Virus record (IMG/VR): IMGVR_UViG_3300008110_000048
Span: 62,001 to 126,000 of that record
DNA from: a virus
Length of the DNA stretch: 64,000 bases
Reading direction: 5' to 3' (one strand)
Below, piece after piece: positions 1 through 7,296 of the stretch; position 1 is the first letter of the stretch; every line of letters starts with the position of its first letter. The notes under the pieces were generated by a model. It was not told where the DNA came from and did no database searches. It worked only from the letters and a program-made list of their open reading frames with translations. Position numbers and translations under genes: made by a program.

Positions 1-589
1 CCTGTGGCCCTTGTGAACCCTGGGAACCCGTAGCACCTTGGGGGCCTTGTGTACCCTGAGGGCCGGTAGCGCCTTGTGATCCAGTTGCACCTTGGGGGCC
101 TTGGGCACCTTGGGGGCCCTGTACGCCAGCAAGAATGTCCGTACTGGCACCATTGCCTCCAGTACTTATGTCAATATAAAAACCCCTGGCTGTCCCCCCC
201 TGCTCAAAAAAACGAAGCCTGTTTTGATAGACATCAATGGTAACACCACCAGTCAGAGTGGTATTTGTAACAGCTTTCTTTAGGAATATTTCACCACCCT
301 CATCACCAGATGAGTTGTTAGAAATAAGATAGCCTCCAGCAGTTACATTATTGGTAACTGATATAGAGGATGGTAAGCTAATTGCAAAAGAACCAGATGT
401 TTCAGTTACATTTATTTGATCTGTTGTTCCAGTAATTGCAGTAATTAATTTAGAAGCAACGATAGTATTAGATGCGTTTTTATAAAATATTTTACCGTCT
501 GCATAATTGATTGCTACTTCACCATGAGTCAGAGCAGAGGGTACGGACGTAGAAGTACCTGAATTTTTTATAACAAGGGTATTGGCCAT
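1..589 (-). CDS. Collagen-like phage tail fibre protein (3' part outside window)
   Basis: The frame opens with ATG at 589 and stays open to the window edge, so the C-terminus is missing. The first ~165 residues are a Ser/Thr/Asn-rich beta-type region. It includes LTHGEVAINYADGKIFYKN, an N-terminal motif common in phage tail fibre and structural proteins. From about residue 168 the chain becomes Gly-X-Y triplets (GPQGAQGPQGATGSQ...), a collagen-like stalk. The DNA of the stalk is a degenerate 9-nt-period repeat and is richer in GC than its surroundings. A late-type TTACTAT box lies upstream on the same strand. It probably forms a trimeric receptor-binding or decoration fibre; the exact role is inferred. 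Confidence 0.8.
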   Translation of the reverse strand, partial: MANTLVIKNSGTSTSVPSALTHGEVAINYADGKIFYKNASNTIVASKLITAITGTTDQINVTETSGSFAISLPSSISVTNNVTAGGYLISNNSSGDEGGEIFLKKAVTNTTLTGGVTIDVYQNRLRFFEQGGTARGFYIDISTGGNGASTDILAGVQGPQGAQGPQGATGSQGATGPQGTQGPQGATGSQGSQGPQ

Positions 590-634
590 TAAAAACCTCT
601 ATAAAAATAGATAAAGTAAGCGCTTTATAGAACA

Positions 635-641
635 ATAGTAA
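635..641 (-). promoter_or_regulatory. Putative late promoter box TTACTAT (fibre gene)
   Basis: On the minus strand the sequence reads ATGTTACTATTG, 52 nt upstream of the fibre ATG at 589. It is one of eight copies in front of late-type genes. No -35 hexamer is recognisable upstream. A plus-strand copy of the box at 696 serves the divergent gene. Confidence 0.5.
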
Positions 642-695
642 CATATTTTTCAGCTTTGCGCTAGTTAAAGTCAATTTGATTCAAGGAGTTTAGTC

Positions 696-702
696 TTACT
701 AT
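696..702 (+). promoter_or_regulatory. Putative late promoter box TTACTAT (surface protein gene)
   Basis: The plus strand reads GTCTTACTATTG, 30 nt before the ATG at 726. This is the only late-type copy on the plus strand. Its presence in front of one of the few plus-strand genes supports a directional promoter rather than chance. Confidence 0.5.
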
Positions 703-725
703 TGCACAAGAGGATGGGAGTCTTT

Positions 726-2906
726 ATGCGGAATTTTATAAGTAATTTATTTAGATTATCAACGGTAAGTATAGCTGTTGTAGGATTTTTTGCACCACTA
801 TCCAGTGCGCAAGCAAGTAACACTTTTGTCAATGGAGACTTTAATGGATCCTCCGGATGGACTGTCTCCCAGAACGGAGGCTCTGGAGTTTTATTCAATG
901 GCTCTTTGCAATTTTCTTATGAAACGGGCGAAGTTTTTCAATCTATTCCTGTCACACCAGGAGAGATTATAAATTTTTCATTTGTGGTTAATAATAGTAC
1001 GACGAATAGCATAGGCCAAGGTGCTGTGTCAGACACCTGGACAGCAACTCTATCCTCAGACTCCCCCTCTCCCGCTTCAGCTACGGTCACTAGATCTATT
1101 TCCCATAACCTGGAAAACTTCAGTTTGTCCATTACCATTCCTGAGGGAGCAACAACCGCTACAATAACCTTTAGTGGTATAGACAATGGATACTGGGCTG
1201 GGCACTACGGTCCGAGCATTGATAATGTAAATTTATCTATCACTCCAGCACCACTGCCTTTTACTCCTGGAAATAATGGCTGCGGTCCATATCAAGCCTT
1301 TACTGTCACTGGAACTTCTGGTGGCGCAATCTGGGGTTCCAATCCCTACACAGATGACTCAACGTTTTCTTCAGCTGCTGTTCACGCTGGTTTAATTGAC
1401 GTTGGCGAAACCGCGATCATTGAACCATATCTGGTAGACAACTACCCATCCTATGTAGGTAGTACTGCAAATGGCGTCTCAACCTATGACTGGGGAAGTA
1501 ACTGGTGCGGGTATTACATTCGTATTCTTGGTACTTCCGGCGAAACACCTACAACTACAACAACTATACCCAACTTTCTTGGAGTTCCCCAGAGCGTTAC
1601 TGTCACAGACACCGGTGAGGGTGTACTTGTTGACTGGGAAGTGGCAAACGACGATACTGGAGTTTCTCCAGAGCGGTATGCAATCTCATGGAGCACTGGC
1701 TCTGCTGGATGGGGCGTTGCAACCGGAAATGTTGGCGATGCAAGCGCATTAAATACCGAGATATTTCTTGGCTATTCACTATTTGAGGGAACTGGTGGTC
1801 TTGGCACTGAGTATACCTTCACGGTTCGCGCAGATAACGACACAACCGGTGTGTACTCACAACCGTCCTCTGGTATTCAATTTGTAGTTAGCGCACCACC
1901 GCCGCCTACGACCACTACTACTACCACAACTACAGAACCTCCAACAACAACTACAGAACCAGAGACAACTACTACTGAAGCTCCAGTTGTAACAGAACCA
2001 GAAACTACAACTACAACTGAGCCAGAAGTTATTCCTCCAGTTGTTATCCCTCCGGATACAGAACCGCCGGTAATTATTCCTGAACCAGAAATCACAATAC
2101 CCGAACCTGAAACTACAGAGCCAGAAATAATTATTCCTGAACCAGAAATCACAGAACCAGAACCCGAAACTACGGTTCCAGAAGAGATATCTGATCAAGT
2201 AGATGAAATCTTATCTGGAAATCTAACTGAAGAAGAATTTGCCAATGCCGTAGATGAAATTTTAACTTCAGCTGATAATGAAGAAGAGCTGGTCGCTGCA
2301 GCTACAGAATTATTATCTGGCGATCTATCTGCAGAACAGTTTACAGAAGTTATTGATCAAGTGTTTACAGAAGAACTAAGTGACGAAGCCTTTGCCGAAG
2401 TACTTGATACAGTGTTTGAAGAGCCACTAAGCGATGAAGAATTTACTGCAGTTATCGACGCTGTTTTAGATCAACCATTAAGTGATGAACAATTCGAAGA
2501 ACTAGTTGATGTCTTAAGCAGTGACACAGTCACTGATGAGCAAGTTCAAGAAGCCGTCGATGCAATTATTGAAAATGGAATAACAGAAGATCAAGCAACT
2601 GAGATTGCTACAAGTGCAGAGGTACTATCTTCTATCGACGGAGATCAAGCAGATGAGATCTTTGCTGAAATTCCGATAGATGAAATAACAGAAGAGCAAG
2701 CTTTGGAGATTATTGGTGCGGTGCAAGATGCTCCAGAAGAAGTACGTTCTTCATTTGAAGAAGAAATAAATATATTTGGTTCCGGAAGCTTAAATACTTA
2801 TGTGCCTCTGGGTTCCAGCATAAATGTAGGACAAAGAAGAGCGGTCATAGCTGCTGGTGCAGTTATAGCCGTTGCTCCAGTAGCTGGAGCTCCAAGAAGA
2901 AGATAA
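726..2906 (+). CDS. Secreted multidomain surface protein (CBM-like, LCCL, FnIII, Thr-rich linker)
   Basis: I chose ATG 726 because GGGAG lies 5 nt upstream; TTG 702 and ATG 714 are alternatives. The product is 726 aa. Residues 1-31 are a signal peptide ending AQA/S. Residues 33-175 form a beta-sandwich like carbohydrate-binding modules (NGDFNGSSGW). Residues 184-268 match the LCCL fold pattern (WGSNPYTDDS, AAVHAGL, paired Cys 186 and 261). Residues 282-390 are a fibronectin type III domain. A Thr/Pro/Glu linker follows to ~500, then acidic helical repeats of ~20 aa (SDEEFxxVIDxVL), and a short hydrophobic C-terminus ending GAPRRR. Linkers of this kind are typical of actinobacterial surface proteins. 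I infer export to the host envelope in late infection. A virion-attached adhesin is the alternative. Confidence 0.8.
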   Translation: MRNFISNLFRLSTVSIAVVGFFAPLSSAQASNTFVNGDFNGSSGWTVSQNGGSGVLFNGSLQFSYETGEVFQSIPVTPGEIINFSFVVNNSTTNSIGQGAVSDTWTATLSSDSPSPASATVTRSISHNLENFSLSITIPEGATTATITFSGIDNGYWAGHYGPSIDNVNLSITPAPLPFTPGNNGCGPYQAFTVTGTSGGAIWGSNPYTDDSTFSSAAVHAGLIDVGETAIIEPYLVDNYPSYVGSTANGVSTYDWGSNWCGYYIRILGTSGETPTTTTTIPNFLGVPQSVTVTDTGEGVLVDWEVANDDTGVSPERYAISWSTGSAGWGVATGNVGDASALNTEIFLGYSLFEGTGGLGTEYTFTVRADNDTTGVYSQPSSGIQFVVSAPPPPTTTTTTTTTEPPTTTTEPETTTTEAPVVTEPETTTTTEPEVIPPVVIPPDTEPPVIIPEPEITIPEPETTEPEIIIPEPEITEPEPETTVPEEISDQVDEILSGNLTEEEFANAVDEILTSADNEEELVAAATELLSGDLSAEQFTEVIDQVFTEELSDEAFAEVLDTVFEEPLSDEEFTAVIDAVLDQPLSDEQFEELVDVLSSDTVTDEQVQEAVDAIIENGITEDQATEIATSAEVLSSIDGDQADEIFAEIPIDEITEEQALEIIGAVQDAPEEVRSSFEEEINIFGSGSLNTYVPLGSSINVGQRRAVIAAGAVIAVAPVAGAPRRR

Positions 2907-2924
2907 CAACAGGGAGATATAATA

Positions 2925-3113
2925 ATGAAAAAATTTATGACTAAATTAATAACTGCACTTTACGAACAAGCTTGGACAATAGCTGGAACTATATTGGTTC
3001 TCATTACTTTGTCTGGCGACATACAAACATGGGGCATAAAGATCAGCGTTATTACATTGATAATAGTTCTATTTGGCGCTGTGATCAAAAAAGAAATGGA
3101 TGATTCTGATTGA
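2925..3113 (+). CDS. Small membrane protein, two predicted TM segments
   Basis: The 62-aa product starts 18 nt after the surface-protein stop, behind an AGGGAGA ribosome site, so the two are probably co-transcribed. Two hydrophobic stretches (about residues 16-31 and 37-54) flank a short turn (SGDIQTWG), and the C-terminus is charged (KKEMDDSD). Size and topology resemble small holins or membrane partners of surface proteins, but I recognise no family. Confidence 0.6.
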   Translation: MKKFMTKLITALYEQAWTIAGTILVLITLSGDIQTWGIKISVITLIIVLFGAVIKKEMDDSD

Positions 3114-3133
3114 TCTTATTTAACTATAAGATC
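3112..3133. terminator. AT-rich inverted repeat at a convergent gene junction
   Basis: GATCTTAT and ATAAGATC are separated by six bases (TTAACT). They lie exactly where the plus-strand gene ending at 3113 meets the minus-strand gene ending at 3116. The stem is short and AT-rich, so this is only a weak bidirectional terminator candidate. Confidence 0.3.
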
Positions 3134-3490
3134 TTCAGGAATAATCCACAGCTTACAAATAGCGTTTGACTCTATCTTCCCAGCTACAATTTCGCATCCC
3201 TGTCCACCCATAAAAAATACACAGTTAGAACAAACCATTCCCTGTTTAATAAAAGGATTTAACTTAGACGGTGCGTAGTGTGCACCGTTAGCTTTAGCTG
3301 TTTGGTCAAACTTGCCAAACATTTCCACTAAATGCTCATAGTGATCATACATCATTTTTTGACGAGGATTTAATTTTTCCTCAGGATCATCTGGATCCTC
3401 TTCGTCCTCAGGTTCTTCCTCAGGCATCTCGTCTTCTGGCATTTCTTCATCATCGCCATTAGAATATTCTGATAACCAATAATTATTCAT
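3116..3490 (-). CDS. Cys-rich phage protein, paralogue of its upstream neighbour
   Basis: ATG 3490 is preferred over GTG 3502: AAAGGTGG lies 8 nt upstream, and the start overlaps the previous stop by 8 nt. The product is 124 aa. The N-terminus is short, followed by a strongly acidic stretch rich in DE and P (about residues 12-38). The C-terminal part carries a four-Cys pattern CSNC...GCEIVAG...AICKLW. The same pattern occurs in the next gene and in small phage proteins associated with head or structural operons. It probably binds a metal or Fe-S cluster; the function is unknown. Confidence 0.65.
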   Translation of the reverse strand: MNNYWLSEYSNGDDEEMPEDEMPEEEPEDEEDPDDPEEKLNPRQKMMYDHYEHLVEMFGKFDQTAKANGAHYAPSKLNPFIKQGMVCSNCVFFMGGQGCEIVAGKIESNAICKLWIIPEDLIVK

Positions 3491-3806
3491 CCTTAGGTCC
3501 ACCTTTTACTGCGCCCTGCCAAATTGCAGCGAGTCTACAATAACCATCTTCCTCTACAGTTTGAGCAACAATCTTGCACACGCCATTGCCTTCATAGAAG
3601 GCGCAGTTTCCACACTTGACACCTATTGGAAGGTTATCATTTTCCATTGCAGGCACATAGCCAACCCATATGCCATTAGCGTCACCATTGGCTAACTTGC
3701 CATACTTGCCAACAATGCCAATCATGGCGTTAACATACTCTGCTTCTGCTGGAGCAAGCTTTTGTTCCATTTGCTCTAGAAATTCGGCTAACCAATAAAT
3801 TGACAT
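3483..3806 (-). CDS. Cys-rich phage protein (CxxC...C...C)
   Basis: The 107-aa product carries CGNCAFYEGNGVCKIVAQT...GYCRLA in its C-terminal half. It also has an N-terminal YWLAEFLEQ segment like the SYWLSEY start of its downstream paralogue. The pair probably arose by tandem duplication. A TTACTAT box lies 37 nt upstream and an AGGAGAAT ribosome site precedes the ATG, so this gene starts a late transcription unit. The Cys spacing suggests metal binding. No enzymatic motif is seen. Confidence 0.65.
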   Translation of the reverse strand: MSIYWLAEFLEQMEQKLAPAEAEYVNAMIGIVGKYGKLANGDANGIWVGYVPAMENDNLPIGVKCGNCAFYEGNGVCKIVAQTVEEDGYCRLAAIWQGAVKGGPKDE

Positions 3807-3836
3807 ATGATATTCTCCTATTTAGATTTAATACAT

Positions 3837-3843
3837 ATAGTAA
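3837..3843 (-). promoter_or_regulatory. Putative late promoter box TTACTAT (Cys-rich pair)
   Basis: The minus strand reads TCGTTACTATAT, 37 nt upstream of ATG 3806, in the short gap after the stop at 3854. An inverted copy of ACTATAT lies just upstream, so the site is partly palindromic. Confidence 0.5.
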
Positions 3844-3853
3844 CGATATTATA

Positions 3854-5023
3854 CTATATAATTCCTCTGCGCTGCATTTCTAATCTTTTATTTGTTTCAT
3901 TTTCGTCTTGAACAGAACGAGTGCCACGAGATAAACCAAAACCAGCTACACCAAGGGCACCAGCTATGCCGAGCATCTTTAAATTTCTGGCACCGTTTGG
4001 ACCTTTGGTCACTGCTGCAGAAACATCATCAGCTAATGCTCTCATTTTCCCAGGTGCTTTTGCCGGTGCACCACTAGACGGCCTTGGTGGCGTTGGAGCA
4101 TTGGAATGTATTGTAGCCTTTGGTGGTGGGGTTGCATTTCCTGATTGAGTTGTAGCTTGTGCTGTTTGCTGAGCTCCAGCAGCAGTTGGTGTTGGAGCAG
4201 TAGTATTAGCTGATATAACAGGTCTGCCAATTGGTTTCTTAGGTGGAGTTGGCCCAGTTGTTACCGTAGGTGTTGGAGGAAATGCTCCGGGCGTAGGCCC
4301 AGTTGTTACCGTAGGTGTTGGAGGAACTGCTCCGGGCGTAGGCCCAGTTGTTACCGTAGGTGTTGGAGGAACTGCTCCGGGTGTAGGTCCAGTAGTCACT
4401 GTAGCGGTAGGGACGGCAACTCCTGAGCCAGCGCCAGTTAAAGTTTTTGAACCAGATAAAATCTCTTCGACTACATTAGATCTTAATATTTTTTCATCTA
4501 CAGTTTCTGCAGCCCTTTCTCCTCTTTGAACATTTTTTTTAAGCGCTTCAGCTGCAGATAAGCTTCTTGTATTTTCTGTAGTATCATAAATTGTTTGATC
4601 CATAAAAATGGAATTACCCTTATTGGCATTCCATCCAGCATCTCCGTCAGATATTTCTGGAAGCTTAAATCTAGCTGTTCTTCCCTCTTTTGTTCTGAGG
4701 TATATGGACCCTTTGCCTTCAAGAGCTTTTTGCTCAGAAGGAGTCATGTCTAAATATTTTTGAGATGTAGATGGATCAGTTTGAAAAATATGGCTTATAT
4801 TCCCAGAATTAATCTCATCCATTACTTCTTGTGGCATATTCTCAAGAATTCTTGGATCTAATCCTGAAAGATATTTCAATAAATCATCACTAGCCATATC
4901 GGCTGTATCTGTCAATTGAAATATTGGAGTACCTTTATGGGAAACTGTTTTTGAAACTTCAAATGGCGTTAGTCCAACTTTTGGTACATACTCTGGCTCA
5001 AACTCTTGCGCAGGGAAAAACAT
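3854..5023 (-). CDS. Pro/Thr-rich repeat protein, probable virion-associated protein
   Basis: The 389-aa product has three parts. Residues 1-200 are a folded, mostly helical N-terminal region (FEPEYVPKVGLTPFEVSKT...). A low-complexity middle holds three and a half tandem 15-aa units (TVTTGPTPGAVPPTP). The C-terminal ~60 residues have a hydrophobic segment (MLGIAGALGVAGFGLS) and a charged tail. It lies 9 nt downstream of the zinc protein and probably shares its late promoter. No known family is recognised. A structural or head-tail role is inferred from the company it keeps. Confidence 0.6.
   Translation of the reverse strand: MFFPAQEFEPEYVPKVGLTPFEVSKTVSHKGTPIFQLTDTADMASDDLLKYLSGLDPRILENMPQEVMDEINSGNISHIFQTDPSTSQKYLDMTPSEQKALEGKGSIYLRTKEGRTARFKLPEISDGDAGWNANKGNSIFMDQTIYDTTENTRSLSAAEALKKNVQRGERAAETVDEKILRSNVVEEILSGSKTLTGAGSGVAVPTATVTTGPTPGAVPPTPTVTTGPTPGAVPPTPTVTTGPTPGAFPPTPTVTTGPTPPKKPIGRPVISANTTAPTPTAAGAQQTAQATTQSGNATPPPKATIHSNAPTPPRPSSGAPAKAPGKMRALADDVSAAVTKGPNGARNLKMLGIAGALGVAGFGLSRGTRSVQDENETNKRLEMQRRGII
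4251..4400 (-). repeat. 45-nt in-frame tandem repeat
   Basis: Copies begin near 4251, 4296 and 4341, with a diverged fourth from 4386. The period is exactly 45 nt, that is 15 codons, so copy-number change would keep the frame. The first three copies are nearly identical at DNA level, which suggests recent expansion. There are no spacers. Confidence 0.9.
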
Positions 5024-5032
5024 TGCTATATA

Positions 5033-5236
5033 TTACTTGATACAATTTCTTGAACAAAATTTTTGATTATTATGCTCGTAAACCATACCTCGCTGGAGTT
5101 GACGACTACATGTTGGACAAGTAAAGGAAACACCTTTTAATCCGACATATAATACTGGCTTACCTGGTTGCTCTACTTTTAAAGTAGCTACGGGTGTATT
5201 GGATACATTTTTCTTTGCGGGTTTTTTTCCGGCCAT
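5033..5236 (-). CDS. Small zinc-binding protein (CxxC...CxxxC)
   Basis: The 67-aa product has a basic N-terminus (KKPAKKN). It is followed by a compact zinc-binding unit: CPTC at about residues 40-43 and CSRNC near the C-terminus, as in treble-clef or FCS-type fingers. A late-type box lies 39 nt upstream of the ATG. The Lys-rich start resembles the small basic proteins at 10-15 kb and is compatible with DNA or virion association. Confidence 0.65.
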   Translation of the reverse strand: MAGKKPAKKNVSNTPVATLKVEQPGKPVLYVGLKGVSFTCPTCSRQLQRGMVYEHNNQKFCSRNCIK

Positions 5237-5268
5237 GACTTACTCCTTACATAATATTTAACAACAAT

Positions 5269-5275
5269 ATAGTAA
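5269..5275 (-). promoter_or_regulatory. Putative late promoter box TTACTAT (zinc protein)
   Basis: The minus strand reads TAGTTACTATAT, 39 nt upstream of ATG 5236 and just after the stop of the acetyltransferase gene. It probably starts the unit that continues through the Pro/Thr-rich gene. Confidence 0.5.
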
Positions 5276-5285
5276 CTAATCTAGC

Positions 5286-5924
5286 TTAAATATATTCGCC
5301 AAACTTCTTTATTTCCCTACCGGGCACTCCGACTACAGTTGTATGATCGCTTATATTATCTATGACTACAGTGCCAGCGCCCAGTGTACATTCTCTTCCT
5401 ATTGATTTGAAATTAATAATCACTGCGCCAGCCCCTATAGAAGTGGTGTCGCCAACTTTAACATCCCCACAAACCCTAACGCCGGGACTTACCGTGCAGT
5501 AGTCTCCTATAAAGCTAGATTGATTAATCGACGCTGCAGAATTAATATGGACATGCTTGCCTATCTTAACATTTGTTGTTAATAAAGAATATGGCCCCAT
5601 AGTAATGCCATTACCATATGAGCACTCGCTACCTATTAAAGCTGTCTCATGGATCAAATTAGCTGACTTTTCATCGTCTCCATAGAGTAAGTCTATTTTT
5701 TTTCTTATTATTGAGGAGTTAATGGCAATACAATATTTTAAATTTTTATATTTATTTAAATAAACGCTCAGCGATGAAACCGGCCCTATCGTCTTGTCGC
5801 TATACCTATTTACCGGATCATCATCTAGATAACCTATAATGTTCCATTTAATATATTTATCATTTTCAGATAGATAGGTCAGGTCAACAGCATGTCCGCC
5901 CGCTCCAATGATTATTAAATCCAT
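5286..5924 (-). CDS. NeuD/PglD-like sugar O-/N-acyltransferase (left-handed beta-helix)
   Basis: I chose ATG 5924, where the protein begins MDLIIIGAGGHAVDLT. This is the N-terminal nucleotide-binding motif of the NeuD/PglD family; the upstream ATG 5954 lies inside the previous gene. Residues ~90-205 are hexapeptide repeats (IGSECSYGNGITMG..., IGAGAVI, VVIDNISDHTTVVGVPGR) forming a trimeric beta-helix. Family members transfer acetyl groups from acetyl-CoA to sugars in capsule, sialic acid or glycoprotein glycan synthesis. It is the last gene of the glycan cluster, 4 nt after the methyltransferase. The substrate cannot be read from sequence. Confidence 0.85.
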   Translation of the reverse strand: MDLIIIGAGGHAVDLTYLSENDKYIKWNIIGYLDDDPVNRYSDKTIGPVSSLSVYLNKYKNLKYCIAINSSIIRKKIDLLYGDDEKSANLIHETALIGSECSYGNGITMGPYSLLTTNVKIGKHVHINSAASINQSSFIGDYCTVSPGVRVCGDVKVGDTTSIGAGAVIINFKSIGRECTLGAGTVVIDNISDHTTVVGVPGREIKKFGEYI

Positions 5925-5928
5925 AAAA

Positions 5929-6639
5929 CTACCACAAAAATAAATAACTTCCAAAACTACTGTCTATTTGTTCTAAGCTTATTTTTCTACCCTGCTCATC
6001 AAATACCTGTTTTGTATTAGCAAGATTTTGCGTGAGTTCTTTAAGTAAGGATTCGCCATTATTAAAAAAGGGAGTGTGCAGAGATAAAAATAATGGTATC
6101 TTTGCTTGGTTTAAAACTTTTATGTATTCTTTGATTAGTTGAAACTCGTGTCCCTCAATATCAATTTTTATTAAAGAAAAATCTCCAAGCGAAATTAACT
6201 CATCTAGACCCATTGCTTTAACAGCAATACCCGAAGATGCATTCTCTGAGACTCTTGTCATTGAATCTCCAAAGAACCTATTTGGTTTGAGGTAAGCTGT
6301 TTGTAAATTTGAAGCAGCGGCGTTAAAGTGAATTATATTGGTAATTGAGTTTAAGGAAATATTTTTTTGCAGGATCTTATAGGCGGTAGGGTCTGGCTCT
6401 ACGGCAAATACTCTTCTGCTTAGAAATGAAGCGTAGATTGCCGTTGGTCCAACCCATGAGCCTATATCTAAATAATCTTTATCTTTTGATAAATACTTAT
6501 CTAATACTTGAAAAGTGCTATTCTCCCAAGAAGAATATTTTTCTGACCAAAAATTATAACCAACATCTTGATGGAGCTCTTTGCTGTCTTCTACTTTAAA
6601 GGAAATATTATTTTTATTTACTATAATTTCTTTTTGCAT
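5929..6639 (-). CDS. FkbM-family SAM-dependent methyltransferase
   Basis: The 236-aa product carries the FkbM (Methyltransf_21) signature: the SAM-binding motif YLDIGSWVGPTAIYAS near residue 55, an acidic strand end VFAVEPDPTAY, and the motif IKIDIEGHEFQLIKE near residue 160. FkbM enzymes O-methylate sugars and polyketides and are common in glycan gene clusters. It abuts the glycosyltransferase upstream (stop to start about 1 nt) and the acetyltransferase downstream, which points to modification of the same glycan. Confidence 0.85.
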   Translation of the reverse strand: MQKEIIVNKNNISFKVEDSKELHQDVGYNFWSEKYSSWENSTFQVLDKYLSKDKDYLDIGSWVGPTAIYASFLSRRVFAVEPDPTAYKILQKNISLNSITNIIHFNAAASNLQTAYLKPNRFFGDSMTRVSENASSGIAVKAMGLDELISLGDFSLIKIDIEGHEFQLIKEYIKVLNQAKIPLFLSLHTPFFNNGESLLKELTQNLANTKQVFDEQGRKISLEQIDSSFGSYLFLW

Positions 6640-7296
6640 TTATAGGAACCATCCTTCACTTCTTCTTCCACCAATATGCGTCACATATGGCTTATCATAT
6701 ATTTCTCCATAAAAACCAAATCTATAACTGTCATTTAACGAGTGAACTTTTGAAGTGAATTCAGATTCGCCACCATGATCTGGCCACCCCATTCTTACGG
6801 TAGACATTGGATACAAACAAGGATTTAAAGTAAACAATCTACCATGTTCAAAAAAGCCATCCTTTTGAGTGTAGTCTTCTAAGTGTTGAAAGACAAATCC
6901 GCCCACCTCTTCTTCGGGCGGATTAACCGGAGCGCGCACCAAAGCCATTTGAACAAGATTAGGATTAGATTCAAGAAGTGATATAAGATTTTCAATACTG
7001 ATTTCCTGATTAAACAAGAAGTCATCTTCTAAATGAAAAATATAATCTGAATCACGAGAAACGGAAGTCCATGCTGACTGTACTGCTCCAGCCAAACCTC
7101 TTCTAGTTTCATGTGAAACTATACGAAAATCTGGATAATTAGACATTAAATATTGATGATATCTAAGATCTGCTGAATCATTAATTATTATTTTCTCATA
7201 AAAATTATAGTTTAAATTTTTACGCATGGACGGTATTGTTTCAGAAATACATGCTTGTCTGCCGTCAGTTATTATTATCAAAGAAACTTTATTCAT
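6640..7296 (-). CDS. GT-A fold glycosyltransferase
   Basis: ATG 7296 overlaps the preceding stop by one base (TGATG) and is preferred over GTG 7299. The product is 218 aa with a Rossmann-type GT-A start (KVSLIIITDGRQACISETIPS). It has NDSAD in the nucleotide-binding region and the metal-binding HLEDDFLF motif near residue 95. The C-terminal half contains GFFEHGRLFTLNP and WPDHGGESEF, typical of acceptor-side loops. It probably transfers a hexose from an NDP-sugar within the glycan cluster. Confidence 0.75.
   Translation of the reverse strand: MNKVSLIIITDGRQACISETIPSMRKNLNYNFYEKIIINDSADLRYHQYLMSNYPDFRIVSHETRRGLAGAVQSAWTSVSRDSDYIFHLEDDFLFNQEISIENLISLLESNPNLVQMALVRAPVNPPEEEVGGFVFQHLEDYTQKDGFFEHGRLFTLNPCLYPMSTVRMGWPDHGGESEFTSKVHSLNDSYRFGFYGEIYDKPYVTHIGGRRSEGWFL

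Noticed and set aside
601-632. ATAAAG...CTTTAT inverted repeat as an operator between divergent genes
   Set aside because: It is short and AT-rich with only six pairing bases; such matches are common by chance here.
1857-2198. Long minus-strand open frames opposite the Thr-rich linker
   Set aside because: They are low-complexity shadows (Ser/Val/Phe/Trp-rich) of the ACT/CCA-rich linker and have no ribosome site.
4251-4400. CRISPR-like direct repeats
   Set aside because: Copies are head-to-tail with no spacers, in frame, and encode a Pro/Thr peptide repeat.
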